Positions 22,482 to 31,973 are shown, counted from the first letter of the stretch. The stretch: DNA of 64,000 nucleotides from RH-AL1 sp964235705 (GCA_964235705.1 CAXSDP010000002.1:1-64000); one strand, 5' to 3'. Program-made: numbers and translations. The notes: generated by a model not told the origin, from the sequence alone.

Positions 22482-23486
22482 TTGGGTCTCGTCATTCCCC
22501 TTGAAGAAAAAGCGGCTCAGTTCAGTCTCGCCGCCTTGACGAAACCGGACATGACGCGGGTCGACCAGACGATCCTGTCTAGGGCGGCCTCCCACGTTTC
22601 CATGATCCCGGACGTGGCGCGCCACCTCATCGCCTCGGGCGGCAAGCGGCTCCGGCCGATGCTGACGCTGGCGACGGCCGCGCTCTGCGATTACCGGGGC
22701 GAGGGACACGTCAAGCTCGCGGCCAGCGTGGAGTTCATGCACACCGCCACCCTGCTCCACGACGACGTCGTCGACGAGAGCGACCTTCGGCGCGGCAAGC
22801 TCGCCGCGCGGATGCTGTGGGGTAACGAGGCCAGCGTCCTCGTCGGCGACTTCCTACTCGGCCAAGCCTTCAAGATGATGGTGGAGGTCGGCTCCCTGCC
22901 CTGCCTCGACGTCCTGTCCACGGCGGCGGTGGTGATCGCGGAAGGCGAGGTCATGCAGCTTTCCGCCGCCAAGGACACGCAAACCAGCGAGGACGACTAC
23001 CTCGCCGTGATCCGTGCCAAGACGGCGGCCCTGTTCGGCGCGGCCTGCGAGGTCGGCGCCATCCTGGGCCAGCGATCCAAGGCGGAGGTCGCCGCCTGCC
23101 GCTCCTATGGGCTCAACCTCGGCATCGCCTTCCAGTTGATCGACGACGCGCTCGACTACGGCGGCACCAGCGCCAAGCTCGGCAAGAACGTCGGCGACGA
23201 TTTCCGCGAGGGGAAGATCACCTTGCCGGTCGTGCTGGCCTTCCGCCGCGGCTCGGAGGGCGAACGCGCCTTCTGGCAACGCAGCCTGGAGCGCGGCGAG
23301 ACGACCGAAGACGACCTGAAGGATGCCGTCGCCCTGCTGCGACGCCACCGCGCGCTGGAGGATACGGTGGAGCGCGCGCGCCATTACGGTGCCATGGCGC
23401 GCGACGCGCTGGAGCTGTTCCCGGTGTCGCCCTGGCGGCACGCGCTCATCGACGTGGTCGACTTCTGCGTCAGTCGCTCGCACTGA
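22482..23486 (+). CDS. ispB: Long-chain all-trans polyprenyl diphosphate synthase (ubiquinone side chain)
   Basis: A 334-residue prenyltransferase that extends farnesyl diphosphate with isopentenyl diphosphate to make the quinone tail. The substrate blocks are intact: GGKRLRPML at 53-61, the first Asp-rich motif DDVVD at 94-98, and the second (LIDDALDYGG) near 220. Chain length (octa- versus decaprenyl) cannot be read; decaprenyl is usual in alphaproteobacteria. The start is TTG at 22482 with GGAG seven bases upstream, and the resulting MGLVIPLEEK matches the family opening. Dxs, elsewhere in the window, supplies its precursors. Confidence 0.92.
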   Translation: MGLVIPLEEKAAQFSLAALTKPDMTRVDQTILSRAASHVSMIPDVARHLIASGGKRLRPMLTLATAALCDYRGEGHVKLAASVEFMHTATLLHDDVVDESDLRRGKLAARMLWGNEASVLVGDFLLGQAFKMMVEVGSLPCLDVLSTAAVVIAEGEVMQLSAAKDTQTSEDDYLAVIRAKTAALFGAACEVGAILGQRSKAEVAACRSYGLNLGIAFQLIDDALDYGGTSAKLGKNVGDDFREGKITLPVVLAFRRGSEGERAFWQRSLERGETTEDDLKDAVALLRRHRALEDTVERARHYGAMARDALELFPVSPWRHALIDVVDFCVSRSH

Positions 23487-23510
23487 GCGCAGCGTTCCCC
23501 CCCGATCTGG

Positions 23511-23526
23511 GCCGCCCGCAGGCGGT
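23511..23526. terminator. Hairpin between convergent genes
   Basis: CCGCC (23512-23516) and GGCGG (23521-23525) around a four-base loop lie between the convergent polyprenyl synthase and SleB-like genes. The stem is short and lacks a U-tract, so it is a weak candidate. Confidence 0.3.
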
Positions 23527-23536
23527 CGCGCCGATC

Positions 23537-24790
23537 TCACGTCTGCCCGGTCCGCAGCTTGTAGAAGATGTGGTGACCGATCACGTCCATCTTGACGAGG
23601 CGTCGCGCCCAGCCCGGTCGCACGTATTTGGCGTGGTAGTGCGTCGCGCCGCCGACGTCGGACAGGTACGTCTTCCCCTCCAGAACGGCGTCGGCGATGC
23701 GCGTCGCGGTGCGCCAGGCCTCGGGTTCGTTGACCTTCAGCGACTTGCCCTCGCAGGCGAAGGAGAATTGGCAGGCCTTGTAGTGCGTGCGGTTCTGGTA
23801 GACGACGCCGCAGATCGAGGCCGGGTAGAGGCCGGATGTCGCCCGGTTCAGCACCACCTGCGCCACCGCCGCTTGACCGTCCTCCGGCTCGGACCGTGAC
23901 TCGAAGTACACGGCCTCGGTCAGGCATTTGCGCTCGCGTTCGCCGTGCTCGCCGTTGAGCAGCGCCGCGTAGTTCGCGCGGCCGTCGAAGCGGGGCACGA
24001 GCGTGGCGTTCGGTTGTTCCCGCGCGAAGCTCGCCTCGACCGGCGTGTCGTCGGCCTGTGCCGGCGTCGCGGAGGCGAGCGCCTCCGCGCGCGAGATCTT
24101 CGGGGTGGCGCCTTGGGCGAGCCGGTCCTTGAAGGCGGCGGGCAACATCGGGATCGCCATGCCGCCCAGGTGCGGGTCGCCGACGGTGGCGTCGCGGGTG
24201 TCGGTGTTCGTCGCGCTCTGCGGATCCTCCCCCTCGCCCCAGGGTGAGAAGGCGGTGGCGCCATCGAGCGGGTCGCCCTCGTCGGTGAGCGAGAAGCTGC
24301 CGGCTGGCATCGCGTCGTCGTGCGGCGCGATCACCCCTTGCCGCCGCAGGCGGGCGAGGCCGCCCGGACCGCGCAGCCTGGTCTCGAAGGTCGGCCGCAG
24401 GCCGATCGCCGGCTCGCCCTTGTTGGTGCGGTCGATCACCGGCAGCACCCCGCGCGGCGCGTCGCGCTTGAGGTCGCGACGCGGTTCGACCTCGTCGGTC
24501 ACGTGGCGGTAATCGTCGGGCGTCCCAAGGTCGAAGCTGACCGGCATGAGCAGCCGCTCGCCGACACCGGCGCGGCGACCCACGTCTAAGCCGAACGCGC
24601 CGCCATCGGCGACCGCGCGCATCGGCACGAGGTCGTCCGGCTGCCGCGCGGCATGGGCGGACATCGCCGCGAGCGACCCCCCTATGGTGGGATCCTGTCC
24701 GGCGTCGGCGGTGATCGAGACGAGGAGCCCCACGCCCAAGCACCAGGGCGCGATCACGCCCATCGCCCATCCCAATCGCGACCGCCCCAT
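23537..24790 (-). CDS. Exported cell wall hydrolase, SleB-like (Hydrolase_2)
   Basis: A 417-residue protein with an N-terminal signal anchor (about residues 8-28), a long Pro/Asp-rich linker of low conservation, and a C-terminal Hydrolase_2 domain (about 285-417). The catalytic-type Glu lies in CLTEAVYFESRSEPEDGQAAVAQVVLNR, and the CGVVYQ and CQFSFACEG Cys residues and the THYHA motif follow. In Bacillus the domain degrades spore cortex; in alphaproteobacteria it is a periplasmic peptidoglycan lytic enzyme of unclear role. It stands alone. Confidence 0.85.
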   Translation of the reverse strand: MGRSRLGWAMGVIAPWCLGVGLLVSITADAGQDPTIGGSLAAMSAHAARQPDDLVPMRAVADGGAFGLDVGRRAGVGERLLMPVSFDLGTPDDYRHVTDEVEPRRDLKRDAPRGVLPVIDRTNKGEPAIGLRPTFETRLRGPGGLARLRRQGVIAPHDDAMPAGSFSLTDEGDPLDGATAFSPWGEGEDPQSATNTDTRDATVGDPHLGGMAIPMLPAAFKDRLAQGATPKISRAEALASATPAQADDTPVEASFAREQPNATLVPRFDGRANYAALLNGEHGERERKCLTEAVYFESRSEPEDGQAAVAQVVLNRATSGLYPASICGVVYQNRTHYKACQFSFACEGKSLKVNEPEAWRTATRIADAVLEGKTYLSDVGGATHYHAKYVRPGWARRLVKMDVIGHHIFYKLRTGQT

Positions 24791-25014
24791 ACGCGTTACG
24801 CTCCCGGACCCACCCCGGCGCCATCACGGGAATGACGCACGATCCGTTTCTCGCGCCTTAAGCTTAGGACGTGGTTACGACGGGGAAGGGGACGCGCGTG
24901 CCAATATGGGACGACGCCCCGAACGCCGTGGAAGAAGGGACGTGCCCGCGCGCGGCATCGCCCTTGCGCGCGCGCCGGCAGGCCTTAACCTGGCTCCCGA
25001 GACCGGAGATGACC

Positions 25015-25485
25015 ATGGCCGACGCCCGCCCGCCCCTGCCGCCCTTCACCGCCGAGACCGCCGCCAAGAAGGCGCGCGGCGCCGAGGACGCCTGGAACGG
25101 CCGCGATCCTGAGAAGGTGGCGTCGGCCTACACGGAGGATTCGCGGTGGCGCAACCGCTCCGAGTTCCTCAGCGGTCGCGCCGCGATCGTCGCGTTCCTG
25201 ACACGGAAGTGGGAACGGGAACTCGACTACAAACTGATCAAGGAGGTGTGGGCTTTCGCCGGCAACCACATCGCCGCCCGTTTCTGCTACGAGTGGCGCG
25301 ACACCGCCGGCCAATGGTACCGCTCCTACGGCAACGAACAATGGGCGTTCGATGCCAACGGCCTGATGGCGCGCCGGCAAGCCTCCATCAACGACGTCGC
25401 GATCGCGCCTGGCGACCGCAAGTTCACCTGGGAAGGCCCCCGTCGGCCGGACGACTTCCCGGGCTTGACCGAACTGGGGCTGTGA
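25015..25485 (+). CDS. DUF1348 / SnoaL-like (NTF2-fold) protein
   Basis: A 156-residue protein with the DUF1348 pattern: AWNGRDPEKVASAYTEDSRWRNRSEF, then FLTRKWERELDYKLIKEVWAF and a Trp-rich C-terminal half (NEQWAFDANGLMARRQASINDV). The fold is an NTF2-like cone; no reaction is established. The ATG at 25015 has GGAG six bases upstream; the frame stays open further upstream, but that part looks non-coding. It ends four bases before the convergent PPDK stop codon. Confidence 0.85.
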   Translation: MADARPPLPPFTAETAAKKARGAEDAWNGRDPEKVASAYTEDSRWRNRSEFLSGRAAIVAFLTRKWERELDYKLIKEVWAFAGNHIAARFCYEWRDTAGQWYRSYGNEQWAFDANGLMARRQASINDVAIAPGDRKFTWEGPRRPDDFPGLTELGL

Positions 25486-25489
25486 TCGG

Positions 25490-28168
25490 CTACTTCCTCC
25501 CGCCAGCCTTGACGCTCAGCGCCGCCTGCGCGGCGGCGAGGCGCGCGATCGGCACGCGGTAGGGCGAGCAGGACACGTAGGTCAAGCCGACGCTCTCGCA
25601 GAAGGCAATCGAGTCCGGGTCGCCGCCGTGCTCGCCGCAGATGCCGAGCTTGATGTCCGGCCGGGTGCGGCGACCGCGCTCGATGCCGATCTCAACGAAC
25701 TCGCCGACCCCCTGCCGGTCGATGGTGACGAAGGGATCGTGGGGCAGGATACCTTTGACCGTGTAAGGGCCGAGGAACGAGGCGGCGTCGTCGCGCGAGA
25801 TGCCCAGCCCGGTCTGCGTGAGGTCGTTGGTGCCGAAGGAGAAGAACTCCGCCGTTTCCGCGATCTCGGCGGCGCGCAGGCAGGCGCGGGGTAGCTCGAT
25901 CATCGTGCCGACGATGTAGGGCACTGTTTCGCCGGTCTCCGACGCGACGGCGCCGGCCATGCGGTCGATCACCGCCTTGACGATGTCGAACTCCGCCTTG
26001 CCCAGCACGAGCGGCACCATCACCTCGGGGGTGACGACGGCGCCGGTCTTCTTCTTGGCGGCGACGGCCCCCTCGAAGATGGCGCGGGCCTGCATCTCGG
26101 CGATCTCGGGGAAGGCGATCGCCAGACGGCAGCCGCGGAACCCGAGCATCGGGTTGAACTCGTGCAGTTCGGCCGCGCGACGACGCATCCTCTCCGGCGA
26201 TACGCCCATGGAGGCCGCGACCTCGGCGATCTCCGCGTCGGTGTGGGGCAAGAATTCGTGCAACGGCGGATCGAGCAACCGGACGGTCACCGGCAGGCCG
26301 GACATGATCTCGAACAGCGCGGCGAAGTCGTCGCGCTGGTAGGGCAGCAGCTTGGTCAAGGCGTTGCGGCGCCCCGCCTCATCCTCGGCCAGGATCATCT
26401 CGCGCACGGCGATGATGCGATCCTCGTCGAAGAACATGTGCTCCGTGCGGCAAAGGCCGATACCCTCCGCGCCGAACTCGCGGGCGGCGCGCGCGTCCTG
26501 CGGCGTCTCGGCGTTGGCGCGCACGCCCATGCGGCGGATCCCGTCCGCCCAGCCCATCAGCGTCGCGAACTCGCCCGACAGCTCCGGCTTCAGCATGGCC
26601 ACCGCGCCGGCCATCACTTGACCTGTGCCACCGTCCAGCGTGATGACGTCGCCCTTGCGGAACGTCACCCCACCCGAGGTCATGGTGCCGGCCTTGTAGT
26701 CGACCCGCACGGTGCCGGCGCCCGACACGCAGGGCTTGCCCATGCCGCGCGCCACCACGGCGGCGTGCGAGGTCATGCCGCCGCGTGTCGTGAGAATGCC
26801 CTCCGACACGTGCATGCCGTGGATGTCGTCGGGGCTCGTCTCGACGCGCACCAGGATCACCTTGTGTCCGGCCGCCTTGGCGACCTCGGCGTCCTCGGAG
26901 TTGAACACGATCTCGCCGCTCGCGGCACCCGGGGAGGCCGGCAGGCCGGTGGCGACGACCTTGCGCTCGGCCTTGGGATCGATGGTCGGGTGCAGCAGCT
27001 GGTCGAGCGCGGCCGGGTCGATGCGCGCCACCGCTTCCTCGCGGGTGATCAGGCCGTCGTTGGCCATGTCGACGGCGATCTTGAGCGAAGCCTTCGCGGT
27101 GCGTTTCCCCGAGCGGGTCTGCAGCATGTACAGCTTGCCCTGCTCGACGGTGAACTCCATGTCCTGCATGTCGCGGTAGTGCTTCTCGAGCAACACGGTC
27201 ATGCGCTGGAACTCGGCGAACACGTCCGGCAGCGCCCTCTCCATGGAGGGCTTCTCTGACCCGGCCTCGATCCGCGCGACCTCCGTGATGTTCTGCGGCG
27301 TGCGGATGCCGGCGACGACGTCCTCGCCCTGCGCGTTGATGAGGAACTCGCCGTAGAGCGCGTCCTCGCCGTTGGACGGGTTGCGCGTGAAGGCGACCCC
27401 TGTCGCGGACGTGTCGCCCATGTTGCCGAACACCATGGATTGCACGGTGACGGCGGTGCCCCAACTCGCGGGGATGTTCTGGAGTTTGCGGTACGTCTCG
27501 GCGCGCGGGTTCATCCACGAGCCGAACACCGCGCCGATCGCCCCCCACAGTTGCGCCATCGGATCCTGCGGGAAGGGCTCGCCGCGCAGTTCGGTCACCT
27601 TGGCCTTGTAGGCCGCCACCAAGCCGCGCCAGTCGTCGGCGGTCAGTTCGGTGTCAAGGGTCAGGCCCTTGCCGTCCTTGAACTCTTCCAGGATCTCTTC
27701 GAAGGCGTGGTGATCGACGTCGAGCACCACGTTCGAGTACATCTGGATGAAGCGGCGATAGGAATCGTAGGCGAAGCGCGGGTTACCGGCGCGCTCGGCG
27801 AGCGCCTCGACGGTGCGGTCGTTGAGACCAAGGTTGAGCACCGTGTCCATCATCCCCGGCATGGAGGCCCTGGCGCCGGAACGCACGGACACGAGCAGGG
27901 GATCGTCCTCGTCGCCGAAGCGATGGCCGACCACCGTGCCCATCGCGGTGAGCGCCGCGTCGATGGCGGCGGCGAGGTCGGCGGGGTAAGTCTTACCGTG
28001 GTCGTAGAAGTAGGTGCAGACTTCGGTCGTGATGGTGAACCCGGGCGGCACGGGCAGACCGAGGTTCGCCATCTCGGCGAGGTTGGCCCCCTTGCCCCCA
28101 AGCAGGTCGCGCATCCCGCTCTCGCCCTCGGCCTTGCCGCCGCCGAACTCGTAGACCCACTTCGCCAT
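25490..28168 (-). CDS. ppdK: Pyruvate, phosphate dikinase
   Basis: An 892-residue enzyme that interconverts pyruvate and phosphoenolpyruvate using ATP and phosphate. The ATP-grasp N-terminus (GGKGANLAEMANLGLPVPPGFTI), the swivelling phosphohistidine domain (GMTSHAAVVARGMGKPCVSG, His near 458) and the C-terminal PEP/pyruvate barrel (CGEHGGDP) are all present. The start at 28168 (MAKWVYEFG) fits the family better than the ATG five codons earlier. With maeB it allows PEP formation from malate. Monocistronic. Confidence 0.96.
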   Translation of the reverse strand: MAKWVYEFGGGKAEGESGMRDLLGGKGANLAEMANLGLPVPPGFTITTEVCTYFYDHGKTYPADLAAAIDAALTAMGTVVGHRFGDEDDPLLVSVRSGARASMPGMMDTVLNLGLNDRTVEALAERAGNPRFAYDSYRRFIQMYSNVVLDVDHHAFEEILEEFKDGKGLTLDTELTADDWRGLVAAYKAKVTELRGEPFPQDPMAQLWGAIGAVFGSWMNPRAETYRKLQNIPASWGTAVTVQSMVFGNMGDTSATGVAFTRNPSNGEDALYGEFLINAQGEDVVAGIRTPQNITEVARIEAGSEKPSMERALPDVFAEFQRMTVLLEKHYRDMQDMEFTVEQGKLYMLQTRSGKRTAKASLKIAVDMANDGLITREEAVARIDPAALDQLLHPTIDPKAERKVVATGLPASPGAASGEIVFNSEDAEVAKAAGHKVILVRVETSPDDIHGMHVSEGILTTRGGMTSHAAVVARGMGKPCVSGAGTVRVDYKAGTMTSGGVTFRKGDVITLDGGTGQVMAGAVAMLKPELSGEFATLMGWADGIRRMGVRANAETPQDARAAREFGAEGIGLCRTEHMFFDEDRIIAVREMILAEDEAGRRNALTKLLPYQRDDFAALFEIMSGLPVTVRLLDPPLHEFLPHTDAEIAEVAASMGVSPERMRRRAAELHEFNPMLGFRGCRLAIAFPEIAEMQARAIFEGAVAAKKKTGAVVTPEVMVPLVLGKAEFDIVKAVIDRMAGAVASETGETVPYIVGTMIELPRACLRAAEIAETAEFFSFGTNDLTQTGLGISRDDAASFLGPYTVKGILPHDPFVTIDRQGVGEFVEIGIERGRRTRPDIKLGICGEHGGDPDSIAFCESVGLTYVSCSPYRVPIARLAAAQAALSVKAGGRK

Positions 28169-28921
28169 AAGCCCATGCCCCACCCGGAAATACCGCGCCT
28201 ATCACGCATGGCTCCGTGACCGCAATGCGAAACCGACCCTCATGACACCGTTGAGTAGGAGGTCGATCCCCAGGGGGTGCCAAGGAGGGTGACGCTGTCG
28301 GTCGGCCACCCCAGGACGATCGGGAGCCCGACGAGCGCCGTGACACCGTCCCCCATCACCATCGTGCACCATCGTGCGCGCGGTCTGCCATGGGCACGCC
28401 GACGACGGCGCGGGCGAGTCCCGTGACGAGCAGCGTGGGGCCGGGGTGAGGATCACGGCGGCCGGTCCAGGTCGCGCCAAGGTGAAGGCACCGGCCTCGA
28501 GGTCGAGGAGGCCACGCAGGACCAGCGGCGACGAGCGGCCCCTTCCCCTGGCGCCGACGCTAAGCGTGACCTCGCTGGCGCCGGCGAGTGGCGCAGCCGG
28601 TCCATCGCCGGGACCAGCGCGGAGTGGCATCCGCGCTTAAGGGAAAATCGACGGCGCCGACATCCCGACAGGGGTTTCGCCAGCCGGTTCCGGGGCGGGC
28701 GCCGCGGCCATTGGTGTTGCTCCGATGTCGCTACCCCGCGCGTCACACCCGCCCGACGTTGCCGAGCCCCGGCAAAGTTTGTATTCAGCCCGGTGGCTTG
28801 TCGCGCGACCCGCACGACCGATCACGCCGATTTCGATCCTCGAGGCGCGCGACCTCGGATCGAGGGTCCGGCTACGACGAGTTGGCGACGGTAGTTCAAG
28901 AGTCGATCAGAAGAGGTCCAC
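28169..28921. other. Long intergenic region between PPDK and dxs
   Basis: These 753 bases are unusually long for this window. No frame has a convincing start, ribosome site and recognisable product. On the minus strand between about 28270 and 28600, short hydrophobic stretches appear in different frames (RGLLDLEAGAF, TLLVTGLARAVVGVP, VTALVGLPIVLGW), which could be the remains of a frameshifted membrane-protein gene, but I cannot name it. The dxs promoter should lie in the last 150 bases. Confidence 0.35.
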
Positions 28922-30850
28922 GTGACGAAATCCTCGAAGACCCCGCTCCTCGACACCATCGCGCAGCCCTCCGACCTCCGCAAGCTTCCCGAAACCGACA
29001 TCCGCCAGGTCGCCGACGAATTGCGCACGGAGACGATCGACGCGGTCTCGGTCACCGGCGGCCACCTCGGGGCCGGCCTCGGCGTCGTCGAATTGACGGT
29101 GGCGCTGCACTACGTGTTCGACACACCCAACGATCGCATCATCTGGGACGTCGGCCATCAGGCCTACCCGCACAAGATCCTCACCGGGCGCCGCGATCGC
29201 ATCCGCACGCTTCGCAAGGGGGGTGGCCTGTCCGGCTTCACCAACCGCGGCGAGAGCCCCTACGATCCCTTCGGCGCCGGCCATTCCTCGACCTCGATCT
29301 CGGCCGGCCTCGGCATGGCGGTGGCCAACAGCCTGTCCGGCAAGGACAAGGCCAACGTCGTCGCGGTGATCGGCGACGGCGCGATGTCGGCCGGCATGGC
29401 CTACGAGGCCATGAACAACGCCGGCGCCATGCACGCGCGCCTCATCGTCATCCTCAACGACAACGACATGTCGATCGCGCCGCCGGCCGGCGCGCTGTCG
29501 GCCTACCTGGCGCGGCTCGTCTCGGGCGGCACCTACCGCACCGTGCGCGAGGCCGCCAAGCAGCTCGGCCGTCACCTGCCGAAGTTCGTTTACGACCGCG
29601 CCCGCAAGACGGAGGAGTTCGCCCGCAACTTCTGGGCCGGCGGCACGATGTTCGAGGAGCTCGGCTTCTACTACGTCGGCCCCATCGACGGCCACAACCT
29701 CGACCACCTGCTGCCGGTGCTGAAGAACGTCCGCGACTCCGAGACCGGCCCGATCCTCGTCCACGTCGTGACGCAGAAGGGCAAGGGCTACGCCCCCGCC
29801 GAAGCCAACCACGAGAAGTACCACGCGGTGGTGCCCTTCGACGTCGTCACCGGCACCCAGAACAAGGCGAAGGCCAACGCGCCCAGCTACACCAGGGTGT
29901 TCGCCGACGCGCTGATCGCGCAGGCGGCGGTGGACGACAAGATCGTCGCCGTGACCGCCGCGATGCCCAACGGCACCGGGCTCGACCTGTTCGAGAAGGC
30001 CTACCCCGACCGCACCTTCGACGTCGGCATCGCCGAGCAGCACGCGGTGACCTTCTGCGCCGGCCTCGCCACGGAGGGCTATAAGCCGTTCTGCGCGATC
30101 TACTCGACCTTCCTCCAGCGCGCCTACGACCAGGTGGTGCACGACGTCGCGATCCAGAACCTGCCGGTGCGCTTCGCCATCGACCGCGCCGGGCTGGTCG
30201 GCGCCGATGGCGCGACACACGCCGGCTCCTTCGACACCGCCTACCTCGGCGTGCTGCCGAACATGGTGGTGATGGCGGCGGCCGATGAGGTTGAGTTGGT
30301 GCACATGGTGGCGACCGCCGCCGCCTACGATCGCGGCCCGATCGCCTTCCGTTACCCGCGCGGCGAGGGCGTCGGCCTCGACATGCCGGCGCTCGGCGAG
30401 GTGCTGGAGATCGGTAAGGGTCGGGTCATGCGCGAGGGCAAGCAGGTCGCGATCCTGTCGTTCGGCACCCGACTCAAGGAGGCGATGCTGGCGGCGGAGG
30501 ACCTGGCCACCCACGGCATCTCGGCGAGCGTGGCCGACGCGCGCTTCGCCAAGCCGCTCGACATGGCGCTGATCCGCAGGTTGGCCGCCAACCATCAGGT
30601 GCTGGTCACGATCGAGGAAGGGTCCGTCGGCGGCTTCGGCTCCTTCGTCCAGCAGGCGCTGATGGATGAAGGGGCGTTCGATCACGGCCGGCTCAAGTTC
30701 CGCTCCATGGTCCTACCCGACCAGTTCATCGAGCACGACAGGCCGGAGAAGCTCTACGTCGAGGCCGGCCTCGACGCGAAAGGCATCGTCCGCAAGGTGC
30801 TCGACACGCTGGGCCAGGGACAGACGGTGGCGCGCAGCCTGAGCGCATGA
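28922..30850 (+). CDS. dxs: 1-deoxy-D-xylulose-5-phosphate synthase
   Basis: A 642-residue thiamine-diphosphate enzyme joining pyruvate and glyceraldehyde 3-phosphate, the entry step of the MEP isoprenoid pathway. The TPP motif GDGAMSAGMAYEAMNNAG (about 152-169) and the transketolase block VGIAEQHAVTFCAGLA (about 367) are intact, as is GGHLGAGLGVVELTVALHYV. The start codon is GTG at 28922 with AGAGG five bases upstream. The common partners xseB and ispA are not adjacent. It is the last GC-rich gene before the AT-richer island. Confidence 0.97.
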   Translation: MTKSSKTPLLDTIAQPSDLRKLPETDIRQVADELRTETIDAVSVTGGHLGAGLGVVELTVALHYVFDTPNDRIIWDVGHQAYPHKILTGRRDRIRTLRKGGGLSGFTNRGESPYDPFGAGHSSTSISAGLGMAVANSLSGKDKANVVAVIGDGAMSAGMAYEAMNNAGAMHARLIVILNDNDMSIAPPAGALSAYLARLVSGGTYRTVREAAKQLGRHLPKFVYDRARKTEEFARNFWAGGTMFEELGFYYVGPIDGHNLDHLLPVLKNVRDSETGPILVHVVTQKGKGYAPAEANHEKYHAVVPFDVVTGTQNKAKANAPSYTRVFADALIAQAAVDDKIVAVTAAMPNGTGLDLFEKAYPDRTFDVGIAEQHAVTFCAGLATEGYKPFCAIYSTFLQRAYDQVVHDVAIQNLPVRFAIDRAGLVGADGATHAGSFDTAYLGVLPNMVVMAAADEVELVHMVATAAAYDRGPIAFRYPRGEGVGLDMPALGEVLEIGKGRVMREGKQVAILSFGTRLKEAMLAAEDLATHGISASVADARFAKPLDMALIRRLAANHQVLVTIEEGSVGGFGSFVQQALMDEGAFDHGRLKFRSMVLPDQFIEHDRPEKLYVEAGLDAKGIVRKVLDTLGQGQTVARSLSA

Positions 30851-30918
30851 AGGCGACAGACAGTTTTCGGAGGAAATGAAGTCCGATCATCAGAATCAGC
30901 GAGCATTGCGCTTCGCCC

Positions 30919-31581
30919 ATGGTATCGGTATCTTTGCCTAATATCTCAAGTGGAGATACTAGGAAGATGATCAGGTTTCATCCATCGCCTCGACCAAACG
31001 ACGCCTTGTGGTTCGCCGAGGATGGCCTGCACATCGGAGCCTATGGCCCACTCCACATACTAGGTCTTGGATCGGCGAACGAGGCCGACGAAACATGTCG
31101 CTTGGAAATCATGCTCGCGATCGCGTTCCACAAGCGTCTCGCTCCTTCCCAAATTAATGCCATCGTCGCGGCGGATACGATCTTTCGAGCAGGCGATCAA
31201 GCGCTGGCACACATTCGGTTAGCGGTATCCGGCTTGGTCCGTCTTGCTGAACCTGATGATCTACCAAATCGTCTTTCGATAGCCGAAACGCTGCTGGCGA
31301 AAGGCATGACGCCGGCTGACATTCTCAAGGAACTAGGCTGCGGGCAGACATCAGATCAATTGAAAAGGTACGATACGGATCAGCCGCGCATACCGGCCGG
31401 CAACAGCAATGAGCGTGGACGCTGGACAGGTGGTATAACGTCGCAAACGGCGGCTACAGCCGCTTCGGATAGAAGTCGTTCCGCATCAACTGTTGATGAA
31501 TCGGAAGATGGGAATGCACCATCAACATCTTTGATTAATCCGGTTGTCACCTGCGGTGAGAATATCGCAGCAAATTGTTGA
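30919..31581 (+). CDS. Toxin-like protein of rhizobial QPRxPAGN type, truncated by an in-frame TGA
   Basis: A 220-residue open frame in visibly AT-richer DNA. Around residues 151-166 it has DQPRIPAGNSNERGRW, matching a motif (DQPRVPAGNPDGGQWT) I recall from many Rhizobiales proteins that carry variable C-terminal domains of polymorphic-toxin type. The N-terminal half is helical and hydrophobic (HILGLGS, MLAIAFHKRLAPSQINAIVAADTIFRAG). A TGA at 31579-31581 stops it, but the same frame continues in protein-like style to 31719 (separate entry). The start could also be the ATG at 30967. No enzyme motif is visible. Downstream is a small partner gene. Family by memory; toxicity is inference. Confidence 0.6.
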   Translation: MVSVSLPNISSGDTRKMIRFHPSPRPNDALWFAEDGLHIGAYGPLHILGLGSANEADETCRLEIMLAIAFHKRLAPSQINAIVAADTIFRAGDQALAHIRLAVSGLVRLAEPDDLPNRLSIAETLLAKGMTPADILKELGCGQTSDQLKRYDTDQPRIPAGNSNERGRWTGGITSQTAATAASDRSRSASTVDESEDGNAPSTSLINPVVTCGENIAANC

Positions 31582-31719
31582 GGTAGCATTCTTCGAGAGT
31601 TTTCAAGCCAGTTTTTAGATACACCTCTCGATGACTTACTGGCGGCTGCTCAAAGCGGAAATGCCGCAGCTTGGAGAGCGAAAAAATTGCTTTTCGACGA
31701 GCGCTTCCAAAAGCCGTAG
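31582..31719 (+). pseudogene. In-frame 3' remainder of the toxin-like gene after the TGA
   Basis: The reading frame of the preceding gene continues for 45 codons to TAG at 31717-31719, encoding FLDTPLDDLLAAAQSGNAAA followed by WRAKKLLFDERFQKP. The helical, charged ending resembles a natural C-terminus. The TAG overlaps the ribosome site (TAGGAG) of the next gene, the arrangement expected if the original product ended here. So the gene was probably about 265 residues and was interrupted by one stop codon. Confidence 0.6.
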
Positions 31720-31730
31720 GAGATAGCAAA

Positions 31731-31973
31731 ATGTCATCGTCACTCTTTAAAGTATTTAGACTTCTCGACAGTCAGCAGATCTACTTCACCCTGGAAAGAA
31801 CTAGGTCAGATACGGTTCGAGTGAATGCTGTCCTTGTAAAAGAACGGCTGGAGATCGACCTCTTCGAGGATGACCACGTCGAGATCTCCCGTTTCCGCGG
31901 CAATGAAGACGTGGAAGGTGAGTTTCCTATCCTGGAGGCGATTTTGAGGGACCACTCTTCGCCTTCGGATTAG
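31731..31973 (+). CDS. Small partner (immunity-like) protein of the toxin-like gene
   Basis: An 80-residue protein: SLFKVFRLLDSQQIYFTLER, then RSDTVRVNAVLVKERLEIDL and FEDDHVEISRFRGNEDVEGE. It belongs to a family of small acidic proteins I recall with the pattern LxxLxxxxIxYxLxRxRxDxVxVxVxVPGExWEIxFFxDGSVEVExFxS; these sit directly downstream of toxin-like genes in many proteobacteria. AGGAG lies eight bases upstream of the ATG at 31731 and overlaps the upstream stop codon. It is intact although its partner is broken. Immunity function is inference from context. Confidence 0.65.
   Translation: MSSSLFKVFRLLDSQQIYFTLERTRSDTVRVNAVLVKERLEIDLFEDDHVEISRFRGNEDVEGEFPILEAILRDHSSPSD

Noticed and set aside
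28907..30685. 592-codon open frame antisense to dxs
   Set aside because: Shadow of dxs; composition dominated by Gly, Val, Arg and Asp with no recognisable domain.
31579..31581. Selenocysteine or programmed readthrough at the in-frame TGA
   Set aside because: No selenocysteine insertion hairpin is evident just after the codon, and the following base (G) is not a leaky context.
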